Part shown: positions 28,574 to 36,365 of the stretch, one piece after another
How positions within the stretch are numbered: the stretch's first letter is position 1
Layout: the number at the start of each line of letters is the position of its first letter
Source of the DNA: RPQJ01 sp963707145
Lineage (GTDB): Bacteria; Pseudomonadota; Gammaproteobacteria; Steroidobacterales; Steroidobacteraceae
DNA length: 64,000 bases
Reading direction: 5' to 3'
NCBI GenBank assembly: GCA_963707145.1
Contig: CAVPOQ010000007.1
Coordinates: forward strand, 1 to 64,000
Translations under genes and position numbers: made by a program
The notes under the pieces: model-generated
Seen by the model: only the letters and a program-made list of their open reading frames with translations
What the model was told of the DNA's origin: nothing
The model's database searches: none

Positions 28574-29556
28574 TGGAGTTCCCAGGATTTGGTGGACACC
28601 GGATAGCATCATGCTAGCACCGGAGGTCAGCCCCGATGTCCACACGACTGAGCGCCGGTCGCGTTCCCGCGATCTATGAGTTCATCAAGGCCCAGCAGCA
28701 TCAATTCAGCGTCGAAATGATGTGCCGCTTGCTCGAGGTCACCCGGAGTGGCTACTACGAGTGGCGGAAGAACCCGGTGTCGAAGCGGGCGCAGGAGGAC
28801 GCCAGGCTGCTACGGCTGATCCGCGCCTCGTTTGTCGCAAGTCAAGGTGTCTACGGAGCGCCACGTGTGTTCTTGGACCTGCGCGAAGCAGGTGAAACCT
28901 GCAGCAAGCATCGCGTTGCGCGTCTGATGCGGCTGAATGGCCTGCGCGCCCTGCACGGCTATCGCACCCGGCGCTGGTCGGTCGGCAAGCCCTCTGTCCT
29001 GATCCGGAACATCCTGCAACGGCAGTTTACGGTGACGCGCCGCAACAGGGCCTGGGTCACGGATATCACCTACATTCGGACGTGGCAAGGCTGGCTGTAT
29101 CTGGCGGTAGTCATGGATCTGTTCTCACGCAAGATTGTCGGCTGGTCGGCACGCTCGACGATCCATCGAGAGCTGGTGCTGAATGCCGTCCTGATGGCCG
29201 TCCGTTGCCGACGACCACGTGGCACGCTGATTCACTCGGATCAGGGTACCCAGTATGGAAGCGATGCGTGGCGGCGCTTCTGCCGGACGAACCACCTCGA
29301 GCCGAGTATGAGCCGCAAAGGCAACTGCTGGGACAACGCGGTGGCGGAATCCTTCTTCAGTAGCGTGAAGAAAGAGCGCATCAAAAAGCACATCTACAAG
29401 ACCCGCGAGCTCGCGATCGCGGACATATCCGACTACATCGAGTCCTTCTACAATCCGATACGCCGTCACAGCCACCTTGGCGGAATGAGTCCCGACCAGT
29501 TCGAGGCGGCTCACAAGCCTAGGCGGCGAGGTGTCCACTGAAACCTGGGAACTCCA
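28574..29556 (+). mobile_element. IS3-family element with orfB only
   Basis: A 983-bp element bounded by imperfect 27-bp inverted repeats (28574-28600 and 29530-29556; 24 of 27 positions match; both ends start TGGAGTTCCCAGG). It holds a single intact orfB. The orfA normally found upstream of orfB in IS3 elements is absent: only 35 bases lie between the left repeat and orfB. No target duplication is visible (TCG on the left, CCC on the right). It lies 7 bases after the caspase-like gene. Confidence 0.85.
28636..29541 (+). CDS. IS3-family transposase OrfB (DDE)
   Basis: A 301-residue integrase-core transposase. An N-terminal HTH_21-like part (FSVEMMCRLLEVTRSGYYEW) precedes the rve domain with the DDE triad: Asp in WVTDITYIRT, Asp in LIHSDQGTQYGS and Glu in NAVAESFFSSVKKE. 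It ends within the right inverted repeat. All catalytic residues are present. Without OrfA the usual frameshifted OrfAB transposase cannot form here, so mobility may depend on another copy. Confidence 0.93.
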   Translation: MSTRLSAGRVPAIYEFIKAQQHQFSVEMMCRLLEVTRSGYYEWRKNPVSKRAQEDARLLRLIRASFVASQGVYGAPRVFLDLREAGETCSKHRVARLMRLNGLRALHGYRTRRWSVGKPSVLIRNILQRQFTVTRRNRAWVTDITYIRTWQGWLYLAVVMDLFSRKIVGWSARSTIHRELVLNAVLMAVRCRRPRGTLIHSDQGTQYGSDAWRRFCRTNHLEPSMSRKGNCWDNAVAESFFSSVKKERIKKHIYKTRELAIADISDYIESFYNPIRRHSHLGGMSPDQFEAAHKPRRRGVH

Positions 29557-29636
29557 CCCAACGTCGATCAACTGTGGACTGATTGCGCTCGAACTATGCG
29601 AATGCAATTGTTTAGGGCATAGCGGTAGGCACTCAG

Positions 29637-30089
29637 ATGGCTCAATTCGCGAGGAAATCAAGTCAACTCGGTAATGGCTCAATCGAGGAGATCTCCAAAG
29701 ATTGGCTGGGAGCAATTCTCCTTGTCCGTCAAGAGTTGAGCCGAGTACCCCTGAGGCGCTGCGCGGTGTTCATCTTTGACCTGCCCACCGGCGGGTTCGT
29801 CTGGGTGGAGCCGCATGCATGGGACCCGTTCGGCCCATCCTCGCCTGCGTCGCACTCGCGTCCCCGAGCGAGGTGGGCGCCGATCTCCCCCGAACACCCA
29901 GCGAAGGGATTCAACTACGAGGATCCCGAGACGGGCGAAAGGGGCCTCGTCTTCCCGTGGGTCCGCGATGATTGGCCGCCTACGAGGGAGCTGGAGGCCT
30001 TCTACGACGAGGATGTTGCGGGCGGTCTCGATCTCAGAAGCGAGCGTGAGCGCATCAAAGCGATTCTGATAGGCGCGCCTAGCGACTAA
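29637..30089 (+). CDS. Hypothetical protein
   Basis: A 150-residue protein of unknown family, with lower GC than the core. The N-terminal half is alpha/beta (IEEISKDWLGAILLVRQEL, RCAVFIFDLPTGGFVWVEPH), the middle is Pro-rich and the C terminus is acidic/basic helical (YDEDVAGGLDLRSERERIKAIL). No signal peptide or membrane segment. It lies alone between the IS element and the TIGR04255 operon. Coding status is supported only by length and composition. Confidence 0.45.
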   Translation: MAQFARKSSQLGNGSIEEISKDWLGAILLVRQELSRVPLRRCAVFIFDLPTGGFVWVEPHAWDPFGPSSPASHSRPRARWAPISPEHPAKGFNYEDPETGERGLVFPWVRDDWPPTRELEAFYDEDVAGGLDLRSERERIKAILIGAPSD

Positions 30090-30325
30090 ATTTCAGGACG
30101 ACAAAGGTCGGGTTCGGATTGTCGCTAAGTGTTCCGAAATGTTGTGGCGGGAGTCGGGCAGCAGCCCATTTGAGACCGCTTCGCTGCCATGAAGCGGAAC
30201 GCCTCATGGCCGTTGGTAACCCGCTCCGACGGTCTTCCAGAAAGGACCCGATATTCGTTGTGAAATTGCAACCAGAGGAATAATAACGATTTTCTGTGAT
30301 CTGAGTCGGATACTTCACACTCAGC

Positions 30326-30354
30326 TTCACATCATTGCTGTCACAAGCTACGCT
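30326..30354 (+). promoter_or_regulatory. Sigma-70 promoter placing the start at the GTG
   Basis: TTCACA (30326-30331), a 17-base spacer and TACGCT (30349-30354) end six bases before the GTG at 30361. Transcription would begin at or next to the initiation codon, and no Shine-Dalgarno sequence is seen, so a leaderless mRNA is suggested. Confidence 0.45.
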
Positions 30355-30360
30355 AGCGAT

Positions 30361-31155
30361 GTGAGCGATATTAAAAATCCGCTAGTTAGCCAGGTACCGA
30401 CGGAAGTCCCTCTGAGGAATGCGCCTCTCGTGCGCGTTATTGCTCAAGTTCGCTTTCCGTTGATTACCGCAATAGCACAACAGGAATTCTTGGTTCCGTT
30501 CCAAGAAGCGGTGCGCGCCGACTATCCAGTACTGCGTCAGGAGCAGACGCAAGCAATCTTGCTCGGGCCGAACGGGGCGCCACAGATTCAGGCTCAGACA
30601 GCGTGGCGCTTTTCAAGCTCTTTGGGCGACTGGCGAGCCTCTTTGGCTCCCGAGTTCTTTGCATTGGAAACGACGGCCTATGTCTCGCGGACGGACTTTG
30701 TCTCGCGATTCGAAAAGCTGCTCGCGGCTCTCGGTGAGCATGTAACGCCAGCTCAAGTGGATCGACTCGGTGTTCGATATATAGATCGAGTAACTGGACC
30801 GGCACTGGCCGATATCTCGAAGCTTGTGCGAGTAGAGATTCGTGGCTTGGCAGGCTCGGAAGCTTCAGCCCATATGCTGCACGGCTTGACAGAGGCCATG
30901 TTTGCGGAAGGATCTGTCCGCTTGTTGGGGCGTTGGGGCTTACTACCCGCTGGAGCTACAGTGGATCCAACAGCCGTGGAACCAATACCCGAAGCTAGCT
31001 GGATCCTCGACTTGGATACGTTCAGCTCCGAATCAGCTCCCTTTGATGTAGGGAGAATTGTTTCTGATACACGTGCTTTTGCCGAGCGTGCTTACACCTT
31101 CTTCCGTTGGGCGGTCACAGACGAGTTCCTCAAGCGATACGGGGCAGGACAGTGA
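30361..31155 (+). CDS. TIGR04255-family protein
   Basis: A 264-residue protein matching the sporadically distributed TIGR04255 family: an N-terminal RNAPLVRVIAQVRFP strand, a central WRFSSSLGDWRASLAPEFFALET and VTPAQVDRLGVRYIDRV, and an acidic C-terminal WILDLDTFSSESAPFD. No catalytic motif is known to me for this family. It starts with GTG and ends overlapping the next gene (GTGA). It is first of three coupled genes of lower GC inside the island, which suggests a transferred functional module. Confidence 0.72.
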   Translation: MSDIKNPLVSQVPTEVPLRNAPLVRVIAQVRFPLITAIAQQEFLVPFQEAVRADYPVLRQEQTQAILLGPNGAPQIQAQTAWRFSSSLGDWRASLAPEFFALETTAYVSRTDFVSRFEKLLAALGEHVTPAQVDRLGVRYIDRVTGPALADISKLVRVEIRGLAGSEASAHMLHGLTEAMFAEGSVRLLGRWGLLPAGATVDPTAVEPIPEASWILDLDTFSSESAPFDVGRIVSDTRAFAERAYTFFRWAVTDEFLKRYGAGQ

Positions 31156-31820
31156 CTCTGACTCAGGATCGGCATTCCTCGGGCTCCACGTCCGCAGTTG
31201 GGTCCATGCTGCGCAATTTTGGCTCGCCCGTACTCCTAGGCGTCATGCTTGCGGGTCAGGGTACTGGCGCGAAGCCGATTCGTCCCAACCTTGAAGAAAA
31301 GTATCGAGCTTGTGCGAATCAGACGTCCTCTGGCTGGCCTATTTCCACTCGTGAGAATGCTGGCGAGCTGATAGCTGAATTGCGCCGGCTAACCGGATTC
31401 ACGTGGGAACAGTTGGCACGGATTTTCAGCGTAAGCCGACGGGCGATCCATTTCTGGGCAAGTGGCAAAGCGATGGCCGCGTCGCATGAGGAGCACTTGG
31501 CCCGGGTGCTCGCAATAGTCCAGCTATTCGACCAAGGTTCGCCTGAAGCCAATCGCGCAATTTTGCTTCAGGCAGGAAGTGACGGCAGGATTCCTTTTGA
31601 CCTGCTTGCGAGTGGCGATTACGAAGCCACTTCGGCACGTCTTTCGGCTCAGAAGAAAGTCGGCACAATTAATCTCATAAAGCGTCCGACGAAGCAGAGC
31701 AATTTCGAAAGACATCAGTTTCCAGTAGACGTGCTTGTCAGCGCATTGCAGGACGCGGTCCATAAAGAAGTTGGGCGCGCTCGTCCGGCCAAGAGCGTGA
31801 GGACCAGAGGTGGCGTCTGA
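31152..31820 (+). CDS. Helix-turn-helix protein of the TIGR04255 operon
   Basis: A 222-residue protein with a central XRE/Cro-like HTH (FTWEQLARIFSVSRRAIHFWASGKAM). An N-terminal stretch with a short hydrophobic run (FGSPVLLGVMLAGQG) is followed by a linker, and a basic C terminus ends in RPAKSVRTRGG. GTG 31152 overlaps the previous stop by four bases, and its own end overlaps the next GTG by 11. It is probably the DNA-binding or regulatory member of the three-gene unit. Confidence 0.65.
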   Translation: MTLTQDRHSSGSTSAVGSMLRNFGSPVLLGVMLAGQGTGAKPIRPNLEEKYRACANQTSSGWPISTRENAGELIAELRRLTGFTWEQLARIFSVSRRAIHFWASGKAMAASHEEHLARVLAIVQLFDQGSPEANRAILLQAGSDGRIPFDLLASGDYEATSARLSAQKKVGTINLIKRPTKQSNFERHQFPVDVLVSALQDAVHKEVGRARPAKSVRTRGGV

Positions 31821-32679
31821 ATCGACGCACCCAAAGACTGCGCACGATCAAATTGACGATGCGCTACGCCAATGGCGACAAGGTGATTGCGTACTGGGCG
31901 AGCATTGGTTCGCCCACCGTATCAATCCAGCACTCGGCCTAACTGACGCAAGCAAGTCCGTCGCGGACTCCGGCGTCGACCTCGTTGAATCAGAGGTTCG
32001 TGGCCTGATGGTAGTAACCCAAACCTGCGATTTGGTCAGATCCTGTCGCACCCGCCCCTACGTTGAGGTATGCCCGCTCGTCGAGGTGCGAGAGGAAGAC
32101 ATGCATCCAATCGAGCGCGGCTATCGACCACAGTTTGCTCTTGTCCCGGCGCTAGCTGATCGGAGACTTGTTGGCGATCTTGATCGAGCCATGACTGTGG
32201 AGAAGACGGTGGTTGCCGAGTGGGAAAGAACTGAAGGATGCCGCTGCATTGCAGAAACGCGAAGGCTATCGGCTGCACTGGCGCGAAAGCGGGCCCGCGC
32301 TGCTCTTCCCGATGACTTTTCCGAATTCGTAGCGGAACTTCAGTCACGGTTGCAGGACAAGCATGATAGGAACTCCCCAGAGGGGCGCGCACTTCGTGCA
32401 CTGGAGGAGATTCGCGTATTCGCTGAACCGTCTTGGGACTCGCCCGAAGTTAGGCTCACGTTCTGGTTCATCAGGCGGGAAAGCGAAGAAAGATTCGAGG
32501 GGAAGAGTTGGAGTGACTTTCTGGAAGGATGGCTGCGCTTCGTGCCGAAGACTGGGCGATTCGTTGACGTATTTGGCGAAGTGACGACACTTCAGAGGCT
32601 CACCGCCGCCGATTACGTTGCCAGCGACTTGCTCGATCTGGACTATTTGTCCAGGCGAACCCAAAGGGACACTCCGTGA
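31810..32679 (+). CDS. Unknown third protein of the TIGR04255 operon
   Basis: A 289-residue soluble protein starting with GTG. Its most notable segment is LMVVTQTCDLVRSC, with a nearby Cys in YVEVCPLVEV and a further Cys pair in TEGCRCIAET; together these could form a metal site or a nucleophile centre. A Trp/Arg-rich C-terminal part follows (LTFWFIRRESEERFEGKSW). I do not recognise a characterised family. Translational overlap with the HTH gene argues for a joint function. Confidence 0.55.
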   Translation: MASESTHPKTAHDQIDDALRQWRQGDCVLGEHWFAHRINPALGLTDASKSVADSGVDLVESEVRGLMVVTQTCDLVRSCRTRPYVEVCPLVEVREEDMHPIERGYRPQFALVPALADRRLVGDLDRAMTVEKTVVAEWERTEGCRCIAETRRLSAALARKRARAALPDDFSEFVAELQSRLQDKHDRNSPEGRALRALEEIRVFAEPSWDSPEVRLTFWFIRRESEERFEGKSWSDFLEGWLRFVPKTGRFVDVFGEVTTLQRLTAADYVASDLLDLDYLSRRTQRDTP

Positions 32680-32862
32680 GAATTCTCAACTAATCAAAAG
32701 CAGCTCACCGTTGGTTCGACGTCCCCCCGCTCTTGAGTAGCGGAGCGGTTTGGGGTCTAACCCCCGCGACGCGCCTCTCCTCGTTCCACTGACGGGTATC
32801 TACTGTCTTGATTCAGGTGGACCGATGCGGCGGATAATGCCGTTTCGGTCAGTGCTCAAGAC

Positions 32863-33564
32863 ATGACTACCTCGCCTCAAGATTGGCAACGCTGGTTTCC
32901 CGAGATTGCCGTCAGTGCCGACCCGGCGGTCGTCGCCCTCATGACCAATGCCCATGCCGTGAGCTTGCCGGCGGGACGGACCGTGTTTCAGGTCGGTTCC
33001 GCCTGCCAACATTACATGCTGGTGACAGAAGGCGTGGTGCGAGTGCAACTGCTGTCGGATACCGGCCGCGAGATCGTGCTGTACCGTGTCAGCCCCGGAG
33101 AGTCCTGTGTACTGACCACCTCCTGCCTGCTCGGGGGCGAGCGCTACCCGGCGGAGGGCATTACCGAAGCGCCCGTCAGGGCATTGACGATCAGTGCCGG
33201 CCAGTTTTCCCAGGCATTGCATCAGTCCGACACGTTCCGACGTTTTGTATTCGCCAACCTGGGGCGGCGCTTTGCGGACGTGATCCGCCATATGCAGGAA
33301 ATTGCCTTCGGCAACCTCGATCGGCGTCTGGCGGAGTTGTTGCTGTCGCGTGTCGCCCGCACTGGAACGCTCACCGTCACCCATCAGGAGATCGCCGTGG
33401 AACTGGGGACGGCGCGCGAAGTGGTTTCGCGCCATCTCAAGCATTACGAGGCGAACGGCTGGGTTGCCCTGCGGCGTGGCCGGCTGGAATTGCTGGACGT
33501 TGCCGCGTTGCAGCAGTTGGCGGCCAATGGACTCACCGGCAGGGCAGCACAACAAACCAGCTGA
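32863..33564 (+). CDS. Crp/Fnr-family transcription regulator
   Basis: A 233-residue regulator. The cyclic-nucleotide-binding-like barrel (LPAGRTVFQVGSACQHYMLVTEGVVRVQL) precedes a dimer helix (RRFVFANLGRRFADVIRHM) and a winged HTH (VTHQEIAVELGTAREVVSRHLKHYEANGWV). It lacks the four-Cys Fe-S motif of FNR, although Cys residues occur in ESCVLTTSCLLGG. Effector unknown. It precedes a cluster of exported proteins and may regulate them, but nothing in the sequence proves this. Confidence 0.88.
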   Translation: MTTSPQDWQRWFPEIAVSADPAVVALMTNAHAVSLPAGRTVFQVGSACQHYMLVTEGVVRVQLLSDTGREIVLYRVSPGESCVLTTSCLLGGERYPAEGITEAPVRALTISAGQFSQALHQSDTFRRFVFANLGRRFADVIRHMQEIAFGNLDRRLAELLLSRVARTGTLTVTHQEIAVELGTAREVVSRHLKHYEANGWVALRRGRLELLDVAALQQLAANGLTGRAAQQTS

Positions 33565-33679
33565 TGTCGGATCCGGGCGATGCGGCGCTCCCCGGGGTCA
33601 ATCGGGTCGGTGCTATGTGACCGAGTCACTGTCCAGGAGACGTGTCTATGGTCTCATGGCGTTGAGATAAGGCGCACCA

Positions 33680-35545
33680 GTGACTCTCAGCAAAGGGCCC
33701 ACGACGATGAGCATTCCCATGCATTGCCGGTATGAAAGAGTCGGCGTAAGTGTGGTCACGTTGGTCATGACCATGCTGCTGCTTCCGGTGCAGGTCGCGG
33801 CGGACGTTGGCCTCGCCTGGGTGCAACCCACGCGCGGCGTGTCCGTGGCGCTGGATGCCGCCGACAATGTCTACACGGTGGATTACGAACAGGCGCTCGG
33901 TGCCGAGATGAGCCTGACCAAGCGCGCCGCCAACGGCACGATGCTCTGGGTGGCGTCCTTCGACCAGACCTCGACAACGGCCTGGGAGCGGGCCAGCTGG
34001 GTCGCGACCGACAGCGCGGGCAACGCCATCGTCTGTGGCACGCTGATGTCGGGCTATTCGAACCCGGTCGAGGCGGCCAGCATCGTCATGAAGTTCGGTC
34101 CGAACGGGGCGATGGCCTGGCGGCGTGTCTATGAAACCAGCTTCGATGGCTCATCGGTGCGCAAATGCCTCGTCGATGCCAGTGACAATGTCTATGTGCT
34201 CGGCCTGGGCAACGGCCCCAATGGGCGGGTGACCAAGGTCAAGAAGTTCGCCCCCGACGGCACGGCGCTGTGGTCGTTCTTCGACAGCGCCGGCATCGGC
34301 GCGCCGCTCAATTTCAAGTTGACGCCGGATGGCGCCCTCCTTATCACCGGCAAGTCGATCACCGGCAGCTACCTCGGCTACTCCAAGATTGATCTCAACG
34401 GTAATCTCATCTGGACCTATCCCGCGGTGTTCAGCATGACCGCGGGTGACAGCGCCGGCGATGTCTTCGGCAACACCTACCTGGTGCATGGCAACGCCAC
34501 GGCGAACGGGTCCATCATCAAGAAGCTTGCCCCCTCCGGCGCACTGCTCTGGGAGCGCGGTCATGGTATCGCCGGATTCCGGATCGAGGTCGGCAATGAC
34601 CAGCAGGCGGTGGTGAGCGGGTTCCCGAACACCGGTACCGCGGGCGCGGCGTTCATCAAGATCGACACGACCGGCAGTCTGCGTTGGTCGAATCTCGACG
34701 CCGACGGTCCGCTCGGCCTGCTGGCGCATGCGCAGATGCTGATCGACAGGGACAACAATGCCTACCTCGCGGCGGGCACCATGTCCGAAATGGCCGTGTG
34801 CAGGGTGAACAGCGACGGCAGCAGCGGCTGGACGCAAACCGTCGCCTTCGGCTATGCGCAGGCAATCGCCCTCGGCAACACCGACAACAGCATCTATCTG
34901 GTGGGTGGCACCACGGCGCGACTGAGCCAGGGTGGTGCGCCGACGCTGCCAGTCCAACCGACAGTGCTGTCGTATTTCTCGTTGACCGGGACCAGCATTT
35001 ATCTCGGCTGGAGCGACAACTCGTCCAACGAAACCGGCTTCAGGGTCGAGCGCTGCACGGGCACCCTGCTGAACTGCGCCGCGAACCCCGCCGCCTGGTC
35101 GCTGCTCACCACCACGGCTGCCAACGTTTCGACCTTCATCGACAACGGTCTCGCACCCGCAACCACCTACGTCTGGCGCGTGCAGGCCTTCAATGATGTC
35201 GGCAGTTCAGCCTATTCCAATCACCTGTCCGTCACGACACCCGGCACGGTGGCGATCCCCGCTGCACCGAGCGGCCTCACTGCCAGTGCGCGACGTGTCA
35301 ATTCAAAGGCCGAGGTGCGACTGAGCTGGACCGACAACGCCAATAACGAGACCGGTTTCGTCGTCGAGCGTTGCCGGGGCAGCACTTGCACCGATTTCGC
35401 GGCGATCGCGAGCCTGCCGCAGAACACCGTGAGCCGCACCGATGCCGGGCTGCCGCGCAAGACCACTTACCGCTATCGCGTGATGGCCACCGGCAGCAGC
35501 GGCAATTCGCCTTACTCGAATATCGTGACGGTGAGGACGCCATAG
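33680..35545 (+). CDS. Exported beta-propeller protein with two Fn3 domains
   Basis: A 621-residue protein with a signal region (VGVSVVTLVMTMLLLPVQVAA). About 380 residues of SBBP/propeller-like repeats follow (ALDAADNVYTVDY, LVDASDNVYVLGLG, SAGDVFGNTYLVHG, LIDRDNNAYLAAG). Two fibronectin type III domains end it (about 430-520 and 530-621), each with LSWTDN/LGWSDN-NETGF-VERC. GTG 33680 is listed; ATG 33707 is equally plausible. Probably surface or periplasmic, binding or adhesive. A decayed paralogue lies immediately downstream. Confidence 0.75.
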   Translation: MTLSKGPTTMSIPMHCRYERVGVSVVTLVMTMLLLPVQVAADVGLAWVQPTRGVSVALDAADNVYTVDYEQALGAEMSLTKRAANGTMLWVASFDQTSTTAWERASWVATDSAGNAIVCGTLMSGYSNPVEAASIVMKFGPNGAMAWRRVYETSFDGSSVRKCLVDASDNVYVLGLGNGPNGRVTKVKKFAPDGTALWSFFDSAGIGAPLNFKLTPDGALLITGKSITGSYLGYSKIDLNGNLIWTYPAVFSMTAGDSAGDVFGNTYLVHGNATANGSIIKKLAPSGALLWERGHGIAGFRIEVGNDQQAVVSGFPNTGTAGAAFIKIDTTGSLRWSNLDADGPLGLLAHAQMLIDRDNNAYLAAGTMSEMAVCRVNSDGSSGWTQTVAFGYAQAIALGNTDNSIYLVGGTTARLSQGGAPTLPVQPTVLSYFSLTGTSIYLGWSDNSSNETGFRVERCTGTLLNCAANPAAWSLLTTTAANVSTFIDNGLAPATTYVWRVQAFNDVGSSAYSNHLSVTTPGTVAIPAAPSGLTASARRVNSKAEVRLSWTDNANNETGFVVERCRGSTCTDFAAIASLPQNTVSRTDAGLPRKTTYRYRVMATGSSGNSPYSNIVTVRTP

Positions 35546-35557
35546 CGGCGTGGGATA

Positions 35558-36056
35558 CGTGTTTCCGCTGACTCCCCCGAAGCGTGCGTCCTCATCGGGC
35601 TGGTCGCACTGGCCTTGATGGTTGTGCTGCCGATTCCGGCGCTCGCCCAGCCGACGCAGGCCCTGGTTGAAAACTGGCGTGACACGGACTTCGGTTTCAA
35701 CTCCTGCATGCTCGACACCAACGTCGATGGCGATGCCTATGTGCTGGGCAGCAATGCCGCTACCAACATTCTGATCATCAAGGAGATCAGCGCCGCCGGC
35801 GTGTTGCACTAAGCGCGGGTATACGATGACCCGGTATACGACCTGCGCGGCGTGTGGCTCGCCACCGACCCCGCGGGCAGTGCCGTGGTGGTGGCCAATA
35901 CCGTCCGCTGCCGAGGGCGTATAGCAGCGTCAACCGGGTGGTGCTCGATCCATTCGGCAACATCTATTTCGCCGGGACCGGCGTGCTGACCAAGTACTCT
36001 CCCGCCGGAGCGACGTTGTGGCAGGACGGCACCGGCGTGGTGGTCAACGCCGGAGT
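35558..36056 (+). pseudogene. Decayed paralogue of the propeller protein
   Basis: A signal-peptide-like run (LIGLVALALMVVLPIPALAQ) leads into SCMLDTNVDGDAYVLGSN and then a stop at 35810. After a frame change come VVLDPFGNIYFAG and LTKYSPAGATLWQDG, the same repeat pattern as the upstream propeller. Stops and shifts show that it is broken. It is probably the remnant of a tandem duplication. From 36057 to 36365 I see no gene. Confidence 0.6.
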
Positions 36057-36365
36057 AATTCGGCCGCACCTCCGGTGGGTCAGTGTTACGTCGGCGCTGA
36101 CATTGAGGGCGGACGCTGCTGCGCAGCTCGCGTCGCAGAGCGACGCCTCGGAGCCGCGCCAGGGCGCAGTGCTGCGGCTGCCGTGCTGATAGGTCGCGGC
36201 CTAGCGATTACCCCGAATTGCCGCAACCCTATCTCGGGCGTACACCCCTGATACTCCCGACGGATCGCCGCGCGGTCCGCGAGGGCCACTCGTTTCACAG
36301 GAGCGGCATCCGTAGCCCTGGACGGGGCTTGTGTCCAGCAATTCGGCGATGGCGATGGGTTCCTG

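Noticed and set aside
27774..29636. attC recombination sites expected of an integron
   Set aside because: GTTAACC at the end of the caspase-like gene is one base off the GTTRRRY core, and no paired RYYYAAC with a foldable stem was found; the IS may have destroyed it.
30079..30330. Minus-strand ORF upstream of the TIGR04255 gene
   Set aside because: 83 residues, no family resemblance, overlaps the promoter region; insufficient evidence.
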